64,000 nt of DNA from Pseudomonas sp. CFII64 (GTDB taxonomy: Bacteria > Pseudomonadota > Gammaproteobacteria > Pseudomonadales > Pseudomonadaceae), in NCBI RefSeq assembly GCF_000416235.1, contig NZ_ATLO01000049.1, positions 1 through 64,000 of the forward strand, given 5' to 3'. Under the pieces are notes generated by a model that saw only the letters and a list, made by a program, of their open reading frames with translations, ran no database searches and had not been told where the DNA came from. A program made the position numbers and the translations under genes. Position 1 is the first letter of the stretch, and each line of letters begins with the position of its first letter. Of this stretch, positions 52,334 through 61,663 are shown one piece after another.

Positions 52334-53677
52334 ATGATCCATATCCCCAAGTCGGAATACGCTCGTCGACGCAAGGCCTTGATGGCGCAGATGGAACCCA
52401 ACAGCATCGCGATATTGCCCGCCGCGGCCGTGGCGATTCGCAACCGCGATGTCGAGCACGTCTACCGCCAGGACAGCGACTTTCAATACCTGAGCGGCTT
52501 CCCGGAACCTGAAGCCGTGGTGGTGCTGATCCCCGGCCGCGAATATGGCGAGTACGTCTTGTTCTGCCGCGAGCGCAATCCTGCGCGTGAGCTGTGGGAT
52601 GGCCTGCGAGCCGGACAGGAAGGCGCGATTCGCGATTTTGGCGCCGATGATGCGTTCCCGATCAACGACATCGACGACATCCTGCCGGGCCTGATCGAAG
52701 GCCGCGACCGGGTGTACTCGGCCATGGGCAGCAACCCGGAGTTCGACCGCCATCTGATGGACTGGATCAACGTGATCCGCTCCAAGGCGCACTTGGGCGC
52801 GCAACCGCCGAAAGAGTTTGTTGCGCTGGATCATCTGCTGCATGACATGCGCCTGTATAAATCGGCGGCAGAAGTGAAGGTCATGCGCGAGGCTGCGCAG
52901 ATTTCCGCCCGCGCCCATGTGCGAGCCATGCAAGCCAGTCGCGCCGGCCTGCACGAGTTCAGCCTTGAGGCCGAACTGGATTACGAATTTCGTAAAGGCG
53001 GGGCGAAGATGCCGGCTTACGGCTCCATCGTCGCCTCGGGCCGCAACGCCTGCATCCTGCATTACCAGGAAAACGACGCGGTGCTCAAGGATGGCGATCT
53101 GGTGCTGATTGACGCGGGTTGTGAAATTGACTGCTATGCCAGCGACATCACCCGCACTTTTCCGGTCAGCGGCAGGTTTTCCCCGGAGCAGAAAGCTATC
53201 TACGAGTTGGTGCTCAAATCCCAGGAAGCGGCCTTCGCCGCCATCGGCCCGGGCAAGCACTGGAATCAGGCGCATGAAGCGACGGTGCATGTGATCACGG
53301 CCGGGCTGGTCGAGCTGGGATTGCTGCAAGGCGACGTCGGCGAACTGATCGTCAACGAAGCCTTCAAACCGTTCTACATGCACCGCGCCGGGCACTGGCT
53401 GGGCATGGACGTGCATGACGTCGGTGACTACAAGGTTGGCGGTGAATGGCGCGTGCTGGAAGTCGGCATGGCGCTGACCGTCGAACCGGGCATCTACATT
53501 GCCCCGGACAATCAGAACGTCGCGAAGAAATGGCGCGGCATTGGTGTGCGAATCGAGGATGACGTTGTGGTGACCAAACAAGGTTGTGACATTCTTACCG
53601 ATGGCGTGCCCAAGACTGTTGCCGCCATCGAGGCGCTGATGGCCGAAGCCCGAAATCAACCGGGATGGGCCGCATGA
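52334..53677 (+). CDS. pepP: Xaa-Pro aminopeptidase P
   Basis: 447 aa M24 metallopeptidase, removing N-terminal residues before proline. Metal ligands visible: D in LVLIDAGCEIDCYASDITRTFP, H in HRAGHWLGMDVHDVG, E in LTVEPGIYIAPDNQ, E in GVRIEDDVVVT. The ATG at 52334 gives the normal start; the open frame runs back to 52055 without support. Overlaps ubiH by 4 nt (ATGA). Confidence 0.95.
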   Translation: MIHIPKSEYARRRKALMAQMEPNSIAILPAAAVAIRNRDVEHVYRQDSDFQYLSGFPEPEAVVVLIPGREYGEYVLFCRERNPARELWDGLRAGQEGAIRDFGADDAFPINDIDDILPGLIEGRDRVYSAMGSNPEFDRHLMDWINVIRSKAHLGAQPPKEFVALDHLLHDMRLYKSAAEVKVMREAAQISARAHVRAMQASRAGLHEFSLEAELDYEFRKGGAKMPAYGSIVASGRNACILHYQENDAVLKDGDLVLIDAGCEIDCYASDITRTFPVSGRFSPEQKAIYELVLKSQEAAFAAIGPGKHWNQAHEATVHVITAGLVELGLLQGDVGELIVNEAFKPFYMHRAGHWLGMDVHDVGDYKVGGEWRVLEVGMALTVEPGIYIAPDNQNVAKKWRGIGVRIEDDVVVTKQGCDILTDGVPKTVAAIEALMAEARNQPGWAA

Positions 53678-54861
53678 GTCGTTTCAATCTCGCCATCGTC
53701 GGCGGTGGTCTGGTGGGCGCCAGTCTCGCTTTGTCATTGCAGGCCGGTGCCAAGGCGCGGGGCTGGAAGATCGTGCTGATCGAACCCTTCGCCCCCGGCA
53801 ACACTTATCAACCGAGCTACGACGCGCGTTCTTCGGCGCTGTCGTTCGGCGCGCGGCAAATCTATGAACGCCTTGGCCTATGGCAAGACATCGCCCGTCG
53901 CGCCGAGCCGATCCGGCAAATCCTGGTCTCGGATCGCGGTCGTTTCGGCGCAGCGCGTTTGTCGGCCATTGAAGAAGGTGTGCCGGCCTTGGGCTACGTG
54001 GCGGAAAACGCCTGGCTGGGCCAATGCCTGTGGCGCGGTCTGGACGAGAGCGTGGTCAGCTGGCGCGTGCCCGCCGAGGTCAAGCACATGCAGGCCTTGG
54101 CCGATGGCTATCGCCTGACGCTGGACGACGAAACCGAACTGGAATGCGATCTGGCGGTGCTCGCTGACGGCGGCCGTTCCAGCCTGCGCGAGCAACTGGG
54201 TATCGGGGTGCGTCAGCGGCCTTACAACCAGAGCGCACTGATCGCCAACATCACGCCCAGCGAAGCCCATTGCGGCCAGGCGTTCGAGCGTTTCACCGAC
54301 GAAGGTCCGATGGCGCTGTTGCCGCTGCCGGAAAACCGCTGTGCGCTGGTCTGGACGCGCACCGGCAAAGACGTCGAACGTCTCGCCGCGCTGGACGACC
54401 GCGCTTTTCTCAGCGAACTGCAAAATGTCTTCGGCTATCGCCTGGGCACCTTGCGTCAGGTCGGCGCGCGGCATGTTTACCCGCTCAATCTGATCGAAGC
54501 CGAAGAACAGGTGCGCTCGCATCTGGTGGTGCTCGGCAATGCCGCCCACAGCCTGCATCCGATTGCCGGACAAGGTTTCAACCTGTCATTGCGCGATGCG
54601 CATGCGCTGGCAGAAGCCCTGCTGGCCAGCGACAAGCTGCCCGGTGACCTGCCGACCTTACTGGCTTATCGCGAGCGCCAGCGTCTGGATCAACAGATGA
54701 CGGTGGGTTTTTCCGATCAGGTGACACGCCTGTTCGGCAGCACGCAACCACTGGTCGCGACCGGTCGCAACCTCGGGCTGCTGGGGCTGGACCTGTTGCC
54801 GGGCGCCAAGCGCTGGTTTGCGCGTCAGGCCATGGGGCTGGGGACTCGCTCCGATGTCTGA
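53674..54861 (+). CDS. ubiH: 2-octaprenyl-6-methoxyphenol hydroxylase UbiH
   Basis: 395 aa FAD monooxygenase of ubiquinone biosynthesis. FAD site VGGGLVGASLALSLQ, DG motif LAVLADGGRSSLRE and GNAAHSLHPIAGQGFNLSLRDAHALAEAL, which is normal for UbiH. ATG at 53674 overlaps the pepP stop; the ATG at 53665 is a less likely alternative. Part of the pepP-ubiH-visC operon. Confidence 0.94.
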   Translation: MSRFNLAIVGGGLVGASLALSLQAGAKARGWKIVLIEPFAPGNTYQPSYDARSSALSFGARQIYERLGLWQDIARRAEPIRQILVSDRGRFGAARLSAIEEGVPALGYVAENAWLGQCLWRGLDESVVSWRVPAEVKHMQALADGYRLTLDDETELECDLAVLADGGRSSLREQLGIGVRQRPYNQSALIANITPSEAHCGQAFERFTDEGPMALLPLPENRCALVWTRTGKDVERLAALDDRAFLSELQNVFGYRLGTLRQVGARHVYPLNLIEAEEQVRSHLVVLGNAAHSLHPIAGQGFNLSLRDAHALAEALLASDKLPGDLPTLLAYRERQRLDQQMTVGFSDQVTRLFGSTQPLVATGRNLGLLGLDLLPGAKRWFARQAMGLGTRSDV

Positions 54862-54913
54862 CGCACCTCTTTCCAAATTCCGGCTGACGCCGCAAGCGAG
54901 AACGATTTAAAGC

Positions 54914-56134
54914 ATGGAAACGCGCGCAGATCTGCTGATTGTCGGGGCCGGAATGGTCGGTAGCGCTCTGGCGCTGGCGTTGCAGGGCAGCGGCCTGAAT
55001 ATCATCGTGCTCGACGGCGGCCCGCTGGACGTCAAACCGTTCGATTCGCAGGCGGCGTTCGAGCCTCGGGTCAGCGCCTTGTCGGGCGCCAGCCAGCGCA
55101 TCCTGCAACGTCTCGGCGCCTGGGATGGCATTGCCAGCCGCCGCGCCAGTCCGTATGGCGAAATGCAGGTCTGGGACGGCAGCGGCACGGGGCAGATTCA
55201 TTTTTCCGCGTCCAGTGTTCACGCCGAAGTGCTGGGTCATATCGTTGAAAATCGCGTGGTGCAGGATGCGTTGCTTGATCGCCTGCACGACAGCGATATC
55301 GGCCTGCTCGCCAATGCGCGGCTGGAACAGATGCGCCGCTCCGGTGATGACTGGCTGCTGACGCTGGCGGACGGTCGCCTGTTGCGCGCGCCGCTGGTGG
55401 TGGCCGCCGATGGCGCGAACTCCGCCGTGCGACGCCTGACCGGTACCGAAACCCGCGAATGGGATTACCTGCATCACGCCATCGTCACCAGCGTGCGCAC
55501 CGCCGACTCCCATCGCAAGACCGCCTGGCAGCGCTTCACGGACAACGGCCCGCTGGCCTTCCTGCCGCTGGAGCGTGAAGGCGAGCATTGGTGTTCCATC
55601 GTCTGGTCGGTGACGCCCGGCGAAGGCGAACGCCTGATGGCGCTGGACGACGAAACATTCTGCCGCGAACTGGAACAGGCCTTCGAAGGGCGACTCGGCC
55701 CGGTGCTCAGCGCCGATCCGCGCGTGTGCGTGCCGCTGCGCCAACGGCATGCCAAGCGCTATGTGGCCGAAGGTCTGGCGTTGATCGGCGACGCGGCGCA
55801 CACCATTCACCCGCTGGCCGGGCAAGGCGTGAACCTGGGTTTCCTGGATGCTGCCGTGTTGGCCGAAGTGTTGCTGCATGCTGCCGAACGCGGCGAGCGG
55901 CTGGCCGATGTGCGTGTACTAAGCCGCTTCGAACGCCGCCGCATGCCGCACAATCTGGCGCTGATGGCGGCCATGGAAGGCTTCGAACGTCTATTCCAGG
56001 CCGACCCATTGCCGCTGCGCTGGCTGCGCAATACCGGGCTGAAAGTGGTCAATCAACTGCCGGAAGCCAAGGCGATTTTCGTGCGTCAGGCGTTGGGCTT
56101 GAGCGGGGATTTGCCGGAGTTGGCCAAGCTTTGA
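54914..56134 (+). CDS. visC: UbiH/VisC-type FAD-dependent hydroxylase
   Basis: 406 aa. FAD site IVGAGMVGSALALALQGSG, then VVAADGANSAVRRLTG and LIGDAAHTIHPLAGQGVNLGFLDAAVLAEVL. Paralogue of UbiH and homologous to E. coli VisC (UbiI), acting in ubiquinone hydroxylation. Lies 52 nt after ubiH. Exact hydroxylation position (C1, C5 or C6) cannot be told from sequence. Confidence 0.9.
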   Translation: METRADLLIVGAGMVGSALALALQGSGLNIIVLDGGPLDVKPFDSQAAFEPRVSALSGASQRILQRLGAWDGIASRRASPYGEMQVWDGSGTGQIHFSASSVHAEVLGHIVENRVVQDALLDRLHDSDIGLLANARLEQMRRSGDDWLLTLADGRLLRAPLVVAADGANSAVRRLTGTETREWDYLHHAIVTSVRTADSHRKTAWQRFTDNGPLAFLPLEREGEHWCSIVWSVTPGEGERLMALDDETFCRELEQAFEGRLGPVLSADPRVCVPLRQRHAKRYVAEGLALIGDAAHTIHPLAGQGVNLGFLDAAVLAEVLLHAAERGERLADVRVLSRFERRRMPHNLALMAAMEGFERLFQADPLPLRWLRNTGLKVVNQLPEAKAIFVRQALGLSGDLPELAKL

Positions 56135-56146
56135 ATCACGGCATCC

Positions 56147-56198
56147 GTAGGACTGGCTTTAGCCGGGAGGCCATTCTCCCGGCCAAAGCCAGTCCTGC
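56147..56198. repeat. Short REP doublet
   Basis: GTAGGACTGGCTTTAGCCGG faces CCGGCCAAAGCCAGTCCTGC, arms nearly touching (spacer of about 6 nt), so it forms one hairpin. It follows visC. Confidence 0.9.
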
Positions 56199-56267
56199 GG
56201 ATCGAGATCAGCATCGGCCGTCTGCAACATCTGGTAACGCCTGAATCGGGAGTTCGATTGAGATAGC

Positions 56268-56288
56268 AAATGGGATTCACTACCATTT
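56268..56288. promoter_or_regulatory. Inverted repeat upstream of the iron-type binding protein
   Basis: AAATGG-N9-CCATTT, 31 nt before the ATG. Roughly Fur-box length but the core does not match the GATAAT-type consensus; a different metal or other regulator is possible. Confidence 0.4.
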
Positions 56289-56318
56289 CGCCTCATTTTA
56301 CAAACGCGAGACACTCCC

Positions 56319-57320
56319 ATGCAGGCAAGCAAGCGTCTTCTGGCTGCTTTGACACTGACAGTGCTCGGCAGCGCCGCACAAGCTGCCGACGAGGTAGTGG
56401 TGTATTCATCACGGATCGATGAGCTGATCAAACCCGTATTCGATGCCTACACCGCCAAGACCGGCGTGAAGGTCAAGTTCATCACCGACAAGGAAGCCCC
56501 GCTGATGCAGCGGATCAAGGCCGAAGGTGAAAACGCCACCGCTGACCTGCTGCTGACGGTCGACGCCGGCAACCTCTGGCAGGCTGAGCAGATGGGCATT
56601 CTGCAACCGTTCACCTCACCGGTGATCGACGCCAACATTCCTGCGCAATATCGCTCCTCGACGCACAGCTGGACTGGCCTGAGCCTGCGCGCGCGGACCA
56701 TCGCCTATTCGACCGATCGGGTCAAACCGGCTGACTTGTCCACCTACGAAGCGCTGGCGGGCAAGGATTGGGAAGGTCGTCTGTGCCTGCGCACCGGCAA
56801 GAAGGTCTATAACCAATCGCTGACCGCCACCCTGATCGAAACCCACGGCGCCGACGCCTCCGAGAAAATCCTCAAGGGCTGGGTCAACAACCTGTCCACC
56901 GATGTGTTCTCCGATGACATCGCGGTGCTCGAAGCCATCAATGCGGGCCAATGCGACGTCGGCATCGTCAACAGCTATTACTACGGTCGTCTGCACAAGG
57001 ACAATCCGAAGCTGGCGGTGAAACTGTTCTGGCCCAATCAGTCTGATCGCGGGGTGCACGTGAATCTATCCGGAATCGGCCTGACCAAGTACGCTCCGCA
57101 CGCCGAGGCCGCCAAAGCCATGGTCGAGTGGATGACCGGCCCGGAAGCCCAGACGATTTTCTCCGGTACCAATCAGGAATTCCCGGCCAACCCGAAAGTC
57201 GCGCCATCTGCGGAAGTCGCGAGCTGGGGTTCGTTCAAGGCCGACACGATTCCAGTGGAAGTGGCCGGCAAGCGTCAGGCCGAAGCGATCCGCATGATGG
57301 ATCGTGTGGGCTGGAATTGA
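56319..57320 (+). CDS. Iron(III)-type ABC binding protein (FbpA/HitA family)
   Basis: 333 aa with a signal peptide (MQASKRLLAALTLTVLGSAAQA). Family blocks: EVVVYSSRIDELIKPVFDAYTAKTGVKVKFITDKEAPLMQRIKAEG, TADLLLTVDAGNLWQAEQMG, YNQSLTATLIETHG and NSYYYGRLHKDNPKLAVKLFWP, where the paired tyrosines fit ferric-iron binding. The permease gene follows after a REP. No ATPase gene is in the window; it is probably elsewhere or a shared one. Confidence 0.88.
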   Translation: MQASKRLLAALTLTVLGSAAQAADEVVVYSSRIDELIKPVFDAYTAKTGVKVKFITDKEAPLMQRIKAEGENATADLLLTVDAGNLWQAEQMGILQPFTSPVIDANIPAQYRSSTHSWTGLSLRARTIAYSTDRVKPADLSTYEALAGKDWEGRLCLRTGKKVYNQSLTATLIETHGADASEKILKGWVNNLSTDVFSDDIAVLEAINAGQCDVGIVNSYYYGRLHKDNPKLAVKLFWPNQSDRGVHVNLSGIGLTKYAPHAEAAKAMVEWMTGPEAQTIFSGTNQEFPANPKVAPSAEVASWGSFKADTIPVEVAGKRQAEAIRMMDRVGWN

Positions 57321-57353
57321 TTTAAAGCCAAACCCCGTTGGAGCGAGGCGCCC

Positions 57354-57406
57354 CGTAGGACCGGCTTTAGCCGGGAGAGCAGTCTCGCGGCTAAAGCCGC
57401 TCCTGC
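57354..57406. repeat. REP doublet between binding protein and permease
   Basis: GTAGGACCGGCTTTAGCCGG faces CGCGGCTAAAGCCGCTCCTG, a diverged arm. It separates two genes of one transport system. Confidence 0.85.
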
Positions 57407-57441
57407 GGTTCCACAGTTGCCCACTATTTTAAGGCCCCATC

Positions 57442-59058
57442 TTGGCCCATCCCGCCCAACGCCGCTGGTACCCGCTGGTCTTCGCCATCGCCGCTCTGGT
57501 GCTGCTGCCGCTGAGCGTGCTGCTGTTGTCGTGGCAGACCATCGATCAGCAGATCTGGTCGCACCTCTGGGAAACCCAGATGACCCGCTTGCTGGGCAAT
57601 ACGCTGACGCTGGTGCTTGGCGTCGGCGTGGGCGTTACCGTGTTGGGCGTGAGTCTGGCGTGGCTGACCAGCCTGTGTGAATTCCCCGGTCGGCGTTGGC
57701 TGGACTGGGCGTTGATGCTGCCGTTTGCAATCCCGGCCTACGTGCTGGCGTTTGTGTTTGTCGGCCTGCTGGATTTCGCCGGGCCGGTGCAAAGCCTGCT
57801 GCGCGAATGGTTCGGCAGCGGCCTGCGCCTGCCACGGGTGCGCTCCACCGGCGGCGTGATCATCGTGTTGGTGCTGGTTTTTTACCCTTACGTGTATTTG
57901 CTGGCGCGCTCGGCCTTCCTCGCTCAGGGCAAAGGCTTGATGGAAGCCGCACGGATTCTCGGCCAAAGCCCGTTGCAAGCGTTCTGGCGCGTGGCCTTGC
58001 CGATGGCGCGTCCGGCGATTGGCGCGGGCGTCGCGTTGGCGCTGATGGAAACCCTGGCTGATTTCGGGGCCGTGGCGGTGTTCAACTTCGACACCTTCAC
58101 CACGGCCATCTACAAAACCTGGTATGGCTTCTTCAGCCTCTCCAGCGCTGCTCAGCTGGCCAGCCTGTTGTTACTGGCGGTCATGCTGGTGCTGTACGGC
58201 GAACGGCGCGCACGTGGCGCGAGCCGGCCCACCAACGAGCGACCTCGGGTCAAGGCGCTCTATCACTTGCGGGGTTTCAAGGCGTTTGCCGCGACGTTCT
58301 GGTGTGGGCTGGTGTTTGCCTGCGCCTTCGCCGTGCCGCTGCTGCAACTGATCGTCTGGGTCTGGCAGCGCGGGCGTTTCGATCTGGACGAGCGCTATAC
58401 CGGATTGATCGTCCATACGCTGTATCTGGGCGGCATGGCGGCGCTGATTACGGTCAGCGTCGCACTGATCCTGGCCTTCGCCCGTCGCCTGGCACCGACC
58501 CGGACAATTCGCTCTGGCGTGAGTCTGGCCAATCTGGGCTATGCGTTGCCGGGTTCGGTACTGGCCGTGTCGATCATGCTGGCGTTCAGTTATCTGGATC
58601 GCGAGTGGGTCATTCCGCTATCCAGTTGGCTTGGCGGCGCGGGCAAACCGTTGCTGCTCGGCAGTCTGGCGGCGTTGCTGCTGGCGTATCTGGTGCGCTT
58701 TATTGCGGTGGCTTACGGGCCGCTGGAAAACAGTCTGGCGCGCATCCGTCCTTCCCTGCCTGAAGCTGCACGCAGCCTCGGCGTCAGCGGGCCGCGCCTG
58801 TTTTTCAAGGTTTACCTGCCGTTGCTGGTGCCGGGTGCGTTGAGCGCGGCGTTGCTGGTGTTCGTCGATGTACTCAAAGAGATGCCTGCAACTTTGCTGA
58901 TGCGTCCATTCGGATGGGACACCCTGGCCGTCCGGATTTTCGAGATGACCAGCGAAGGCGAATGGGCCCGGGCTGCGTTACCGGCGCTGACACTGGTGCT
59001 GGTGGGGCTGCTGCCAGTCATCGGTTTAATCCGACGTTCAGCCCGTCAACCGGGGTAG
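57442..59058 (+). CDS. Iron(III)-type ABC importer, fused permease
   Basis: 538 aa with two homologous permease halves (about 12 hydrophobic segments). Each half has its own loop: EAARILGQSPLQAFWRVALPMARPA and EAARSLGVSGPRLFFKVYLPLLVPG. This FbpB/HitB style is normal for ferric permeases. TTG start at 57442 with AAGG 8 nt upstream; the next ATG is too far into the first helix. Partner of the preceding binding protein. Confidence 0.9.
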   Translation: MAHPAQRRWYPLVFAIAALVLLPLSVLLLSWQTIDQQIWSHLWETQMTRLLGNTLTLVLGVGVGVTVLGVSLAWLTSLCEFPGRRWLDWALMLPFAIPAYVLAFVFVGLLDFAGPVQSLLREWFGSGLRLPRVRSTGGVIIVLVLVFYPYVYLLARSAFLAQGKGLMEAARILGQSPLQAFWRVALPMARPAIGAGVALALMETLADFGAVAVFNFDTFTTAIYKTWYGFFSLSSAAQLASLLLLAVMLVLYGERRARGASRPTNERPRVKALYHLRGFKAFAATFWCGLVFACAFAVPLLQLIVWVWQRGRFDLDERYTGLIVHTLYLGGMAALITVSVALILAFARRLAPTRTIRSGVSLANLGYALPGSVLAVSIMLAFSYLDREWVIPLSSWLGGAGKPLLLGSLAALLLAYLVRFIAVAYGPLENSLARIRPSLPEAARSLGVSGPRLFFKVYLPLLVPGALSAALLVFVDVLKEMPATLLMRPFGWDTLAVRIFEMTSEGEWARAALPALTLVLVGLLPVIGLIRRSARQPG

Positions 59059-59081
59059 GTGCGGGTCTACCTCCATGCGGC

Positions 59082-59087
59082 TACAAT
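59082..59087 (+). promoter_or_regulatory. Possible gcvT -10 box
   Basis: TACAAT, about 127 nt before gcvT, in the spacer that also has the hairpin CCCCCGAGTTATTGGGGG (59143-59160). No clear -35. Confidence 0.35.
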
Positions 59088-59213
59088 GCGCCGCAATCGG
59101 TGCGGTCTGTCAGACTGTTCGCATGCTGTGATTTGCTTTAAACCCCCGAGTTATTGGGGGCATGCCAGCGTCATGCCTGTCCGCATCTTCGCCACGCCCG
59201 GAAGGAGAAACCC

Positions 59214-60296
59214 ATGGGACAGCGTACGCCGCTCTTTGACCTGCACCTCGCGCTCGGCGCGAAAATGGTCGATTTTGGTGGTTGGGACATGCCTTTGCAT
59301 TACGGATCGCAAGTCGAGGAACACCATCAGGTGCGCCGCGACTGCGGTGTATTCGATGTTTCGCACATGCACGTGATCGACGTCACCGGCAGTCAGGCGC
59401 AACTCTGGCTGCAATATCTGCTCGCCAACGACGTGGCCCGGCTGCAAAGTCCCGGCCGCGCCTTGTACAGCGCGATGCTCAATAACGATGGCCAGGTGAT
59501 CGACGACATGATCGTCTACCTCACCGACAGCGGTTATCGTCTGGTGGTCAATGCCGCCACCGGTGACAAGGATCTGGCATGGATGCAGGCTCATCTGAAT
59601 GACTTTGATGTCCAGCTGACCGCGCATCCTGAACTGGCCTTGCTGGCCATTCAGGGGCCGCACGCGCGCAGCAAGATCGCTGAGTTGGTGCCCAACGCCC
59701 GCGCCGAGCTGATTCGCCAACTCAAGCCGTTCGAAGGTCGACAGGAAGGCGACTGGTTCATTGCCCGCACTGGCTACACGGGCGAAGACGGTCTGGAAAT
59801 CATTCTGCCCGCCGTGCAGGCTCCGAGTTTCTTCAATGATCTGGTCGGCGCTGGCATTTCGCCTATCGGCCTCGGCGCGCGCGACACCTTGCGTCTTGAG
59901 GCCGGGATGAACCTGTATGGGCAGGACATCGACGAGCATGTCTCGCCGCTGGTCTCCAACATGGCCTGGACCATCGCCTGGGAGCCCGCCGCGCGTCAGT
60001 TCATCGGCCGTGGGGCGCTGGAAGCCGAGCGGGACGCGGGCGTTGCCTCGAAACTTGTAGGGCTGGTGCTTGAAGAACGCGGCGTTTTGCGCGCTCATCA
60101 AGTGGTGCGTATCGCAGAAATTGGCGAAGGAGAGATCACCAGTGGTAGTTTCTCTCCTACGCTAAGCAAGTCGATTGCCTTGGCGCGCGTGCCGATGGCG
60201 ACTGCTGACCGAGCCGAGGTGGAAATCCGCGGCAAGTGGTATCCGGTTCGCGTGGTCAAGCCTGCGTTCGTGCGTCATGGCAAAACCCTGATCTAA
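59214..60296 (+). CDS. gcvT: Glycine cleavage T protein (aminomethyltransferase)
   Basis: 360 aa. Transfers the methylene from the H-protein-bound aminomethyl group to tetrahydrofolate. Seen: PLFDLHLALGAKMVDFGGWDMPLHY, CGVFDVSHM, DDMIVYLTDSGYRLVVNAA, RTGYTGEDGLEI and GLGARDTLRLEAGMNLYGQDI. GAAGGAG is 7 nt before the ATG. gcvH follows, but gcvP is not in the window. The hairpin in the upstream spacer is not a recognisable glycine riboswitch. Confidence 0.95.
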   Translation: MGQRTPLFDLHLALGAKMVDFGGWDMPLHYGSQVEEHHQVRRDCGVFDVSHMHVIDVTGSQAQLWLQYLLANDVARLQSPGRALYSAMLNNDGQVIDDMIVYLTDSGYRLVVNAATGDKDLAWMQAHLNDFDVQLTAHPELALLAIQGPHARSKIAELVPNARAELIRQLKPFEGRQEGDWFIARTGYTGEDGLEIILPAVQAPSFFNDLVGAGISPIGLGARDTLRLEAGMNLYGQDIDEHVSPLVSNMAWTIAWEPAARQFIGRGALEAERDAGVASKLVGLVLEERGVLRAHQVVRIAEIGEGEITSGSFSPTLSKSIALARVPMATADRAEVEIRGKWYPVRVVKPAFVRHGKTLI

Positions 60297-60341
60297 ATTT
60301 CCTGGCGGGTTTTCCGCTGACTCGATGTAGAGGATGACTAT

Positions 60342-60728
60342 ATGAGCAATATTCCCGCCGAACTGCGTTTTGCTGAAAGCCATGAATGGGCACGTCTGGA
60401 AAGTGATGGCAGCGTGACCGTCGGCATTTCCGATCACGCTCAGGAAGCGCTGGGTGATGTGGTGTTCGTTGAGCTGCCGGAAATCGGCAAAGTGTTCGCC
60501 GCTGGTGATGCTGCCGGTGTTGTCGAGTCGGTTAAAGCGGCCTCGGATATCTACTCGCCAGTAGCTGGCGAAGTGGTTGCAGTCAACGAAGAGCTGGGTT
60601 CCGCGCCAGAAGAATTGAACAGCTCGCCGTACGCATCGTGGATCTTCAAGGTCAAGCCAAGCAATGTTGACGCTGATCTGGCCAAATTGCTCGACGCTGC
60701 TGGTTACACGGCCGCCATTGGCGAATAA
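60342..60728 (+). CDS. gcvH: Glycine cleavage H protein
   Basis: 128 aa lipoyl protein. The lipoyl lysine is K65 in VVESVKAASDIYSPVAGEVV. Shuttles the aminomethyl group between P, T and L proteins. A 45-nt spacer separates it from gcvT (AGAGGATGAC before the ATG). A strong terminator follows. Confidence 0.97.
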   Translation: MSNIPAELRFAESHEWARLESDGSVTVGISDHAQEALGDVVFVELPEIGKVFAAGDAAGVVESVKAASDIYSPVAGEVVAVNEELGSAPEELNSSPYASWIFKVKPSNVDADLAKLLDAAGYTAAIGE

Positions 60729-60744
60729 GCCTGAAGCGTGACCC

Positions 60745-60776
60745 AAAAAAATGCCGCTCAATGAGCGGCATTTTTT
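60745..60776. terminator. Bidirectional terminator after gcvH
   Basis: ATGCCGCTC / GAGCGGCAT stem with A run before and T run after, so it works for gcvH and for the converging DUF2388-like gene. Confidence 0.93.
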
Positions 60777-60789
60777 ATGGCATCGGCGA

Positions 60790-61113
60790 TTACTGGTTAT
60801 CGGCAACCAGGTTTTTCGCCAGGATCGCGTTGGCCAGATCCATGTCGGTCGCTTTCAGGCCTGGATTATCGATACGCGCCTGTTGAATCGCTGCTTCGAG
60901 GAATGGGCCGCGAATGCCGCCTTCGCTGGCGACAAAGCTGCCGGCGTCGTCTTGAGCGGCAACGATCAGCTTGTGGTCCTTGAACGTCAGATAAGTAGAA
61001 CCGGTGGTGGCGCCCGAGGAGATCACATCACGCCAGAACCCCGCGTCAGCCATTGCTGAACCAACCGGGAGAGAAAGCAAAGCGAACGTGGCGACAGCAA
61101 GCTTGAGACGCAT
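60790..61113 (-). CDS. Small secreted DUF2388-like protein
   Basis: 107 aa with a signal peptide (MRLKLAVATFALLSLPVGSAMA) and a mature domain DAGFWRDVISSGATTGSTYLTFKDHKLIVAAQDDAGSFVASEGGIRGPFLEAAIQQAR. I recall this family as DUF2388, common in Pseudomonas, of unknown function. GGAG is 9 nt before the ATG; the frame is open to 61248. Confidence 0.8.
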   Translation of the reverse strand: MRLKLAVATFALLSLPVGSAMADAGFWRDVISSGATTGSTYLTFKDHKLIVAAQDDAGSFVASEGGIRGPFLEAAIQQARIDNPGLKATDMDLANAILAKNLVADNQ

Positions 61114-61207
61114 GGTGGGGATACTCCAACTATGGATGTTCTGAAACTGTTGGATAGGTTTAAGGCCCAGGTAGTTCCGTTGAGCGGAACTCTGTTGGAG
61201 CGAGGCT

Positions 61208-61654
61208 TCATATTGCCTCAACCCGCAAAATCGCCCCATCCTGACCAATCACCCGCACCTGACTGCCCGCCGCCGTGTCCGGGCCGGTCACGATCCACAC
61301 GCCATCGCCAACCTTGATCTTGCCGCGGCCGTCGATGATTGCGTCGTGCACCATGAACGTTCGGCCGATCAGCTCCTGGCCGCGCATGTTCAGACCGGGC
61401 TGATCGGAAGGCCGGAATACGCTGCGTTGCCGCCGCCACCAGTACACTGCCGTGAGCACCGAAAGTACGGCGAACAGCAGGAACTGCACGGTCCATGGCA
61501 TGTGCGGAAACACGAAAGTCAGGATGCCGACGGCTGCAGCCGCGACGCCGATCCACAGCAGATAACCGCCAGCGCCGAACACCTCCAGAATCAACAGCAC
61601 CGTGCCAAGGCCCAGCCAGTCCCAGAACGACAGGTTTTGCAGGAATTCCCACAT
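61208..61654 (-). CDS. NfeD-family membrane protein
   Basis: 148 aa with three or so membrane segments (LSFWDWLGLGTVLLILEVF, YLLWIGVAAAAVGILTFVF, WTVQFLLFAVLSVLTAVYW) and a C-terminal OB-fold domain (GRTFMVHDAIIDGRGKIKVGDGVWIVTGPDTAAGSQVRVI). NfeD proteins pair with SPFH/slipin proteins; it starts 9 nt after the SPFH stop on the same strand. Confidence 0.9.
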   Translation of the reverse strand: MWEFLQNLSFWDWLGLGTVLLILEVFGAGGYLLWIGVAAAAVGILTFVFPHMPWTVQFLLFAVLSVLTAVYWWRRQRSVFRPSDQPGLNMRGQELIGRTFMVHDAIIDGRGKIKVGDGVWIVTGPDTAAGSQVRVIGQDGAILRVEAI

Positions 61655-61663
61655 GGTCGCGCC

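Noticed and set aside
59059..59213. Glycine riboswitch before gcvT
   Set aside because: The spacer lacks the conserved glycine-aptamer core; only a plain CCCCC/GGGGG hairpin is seen.
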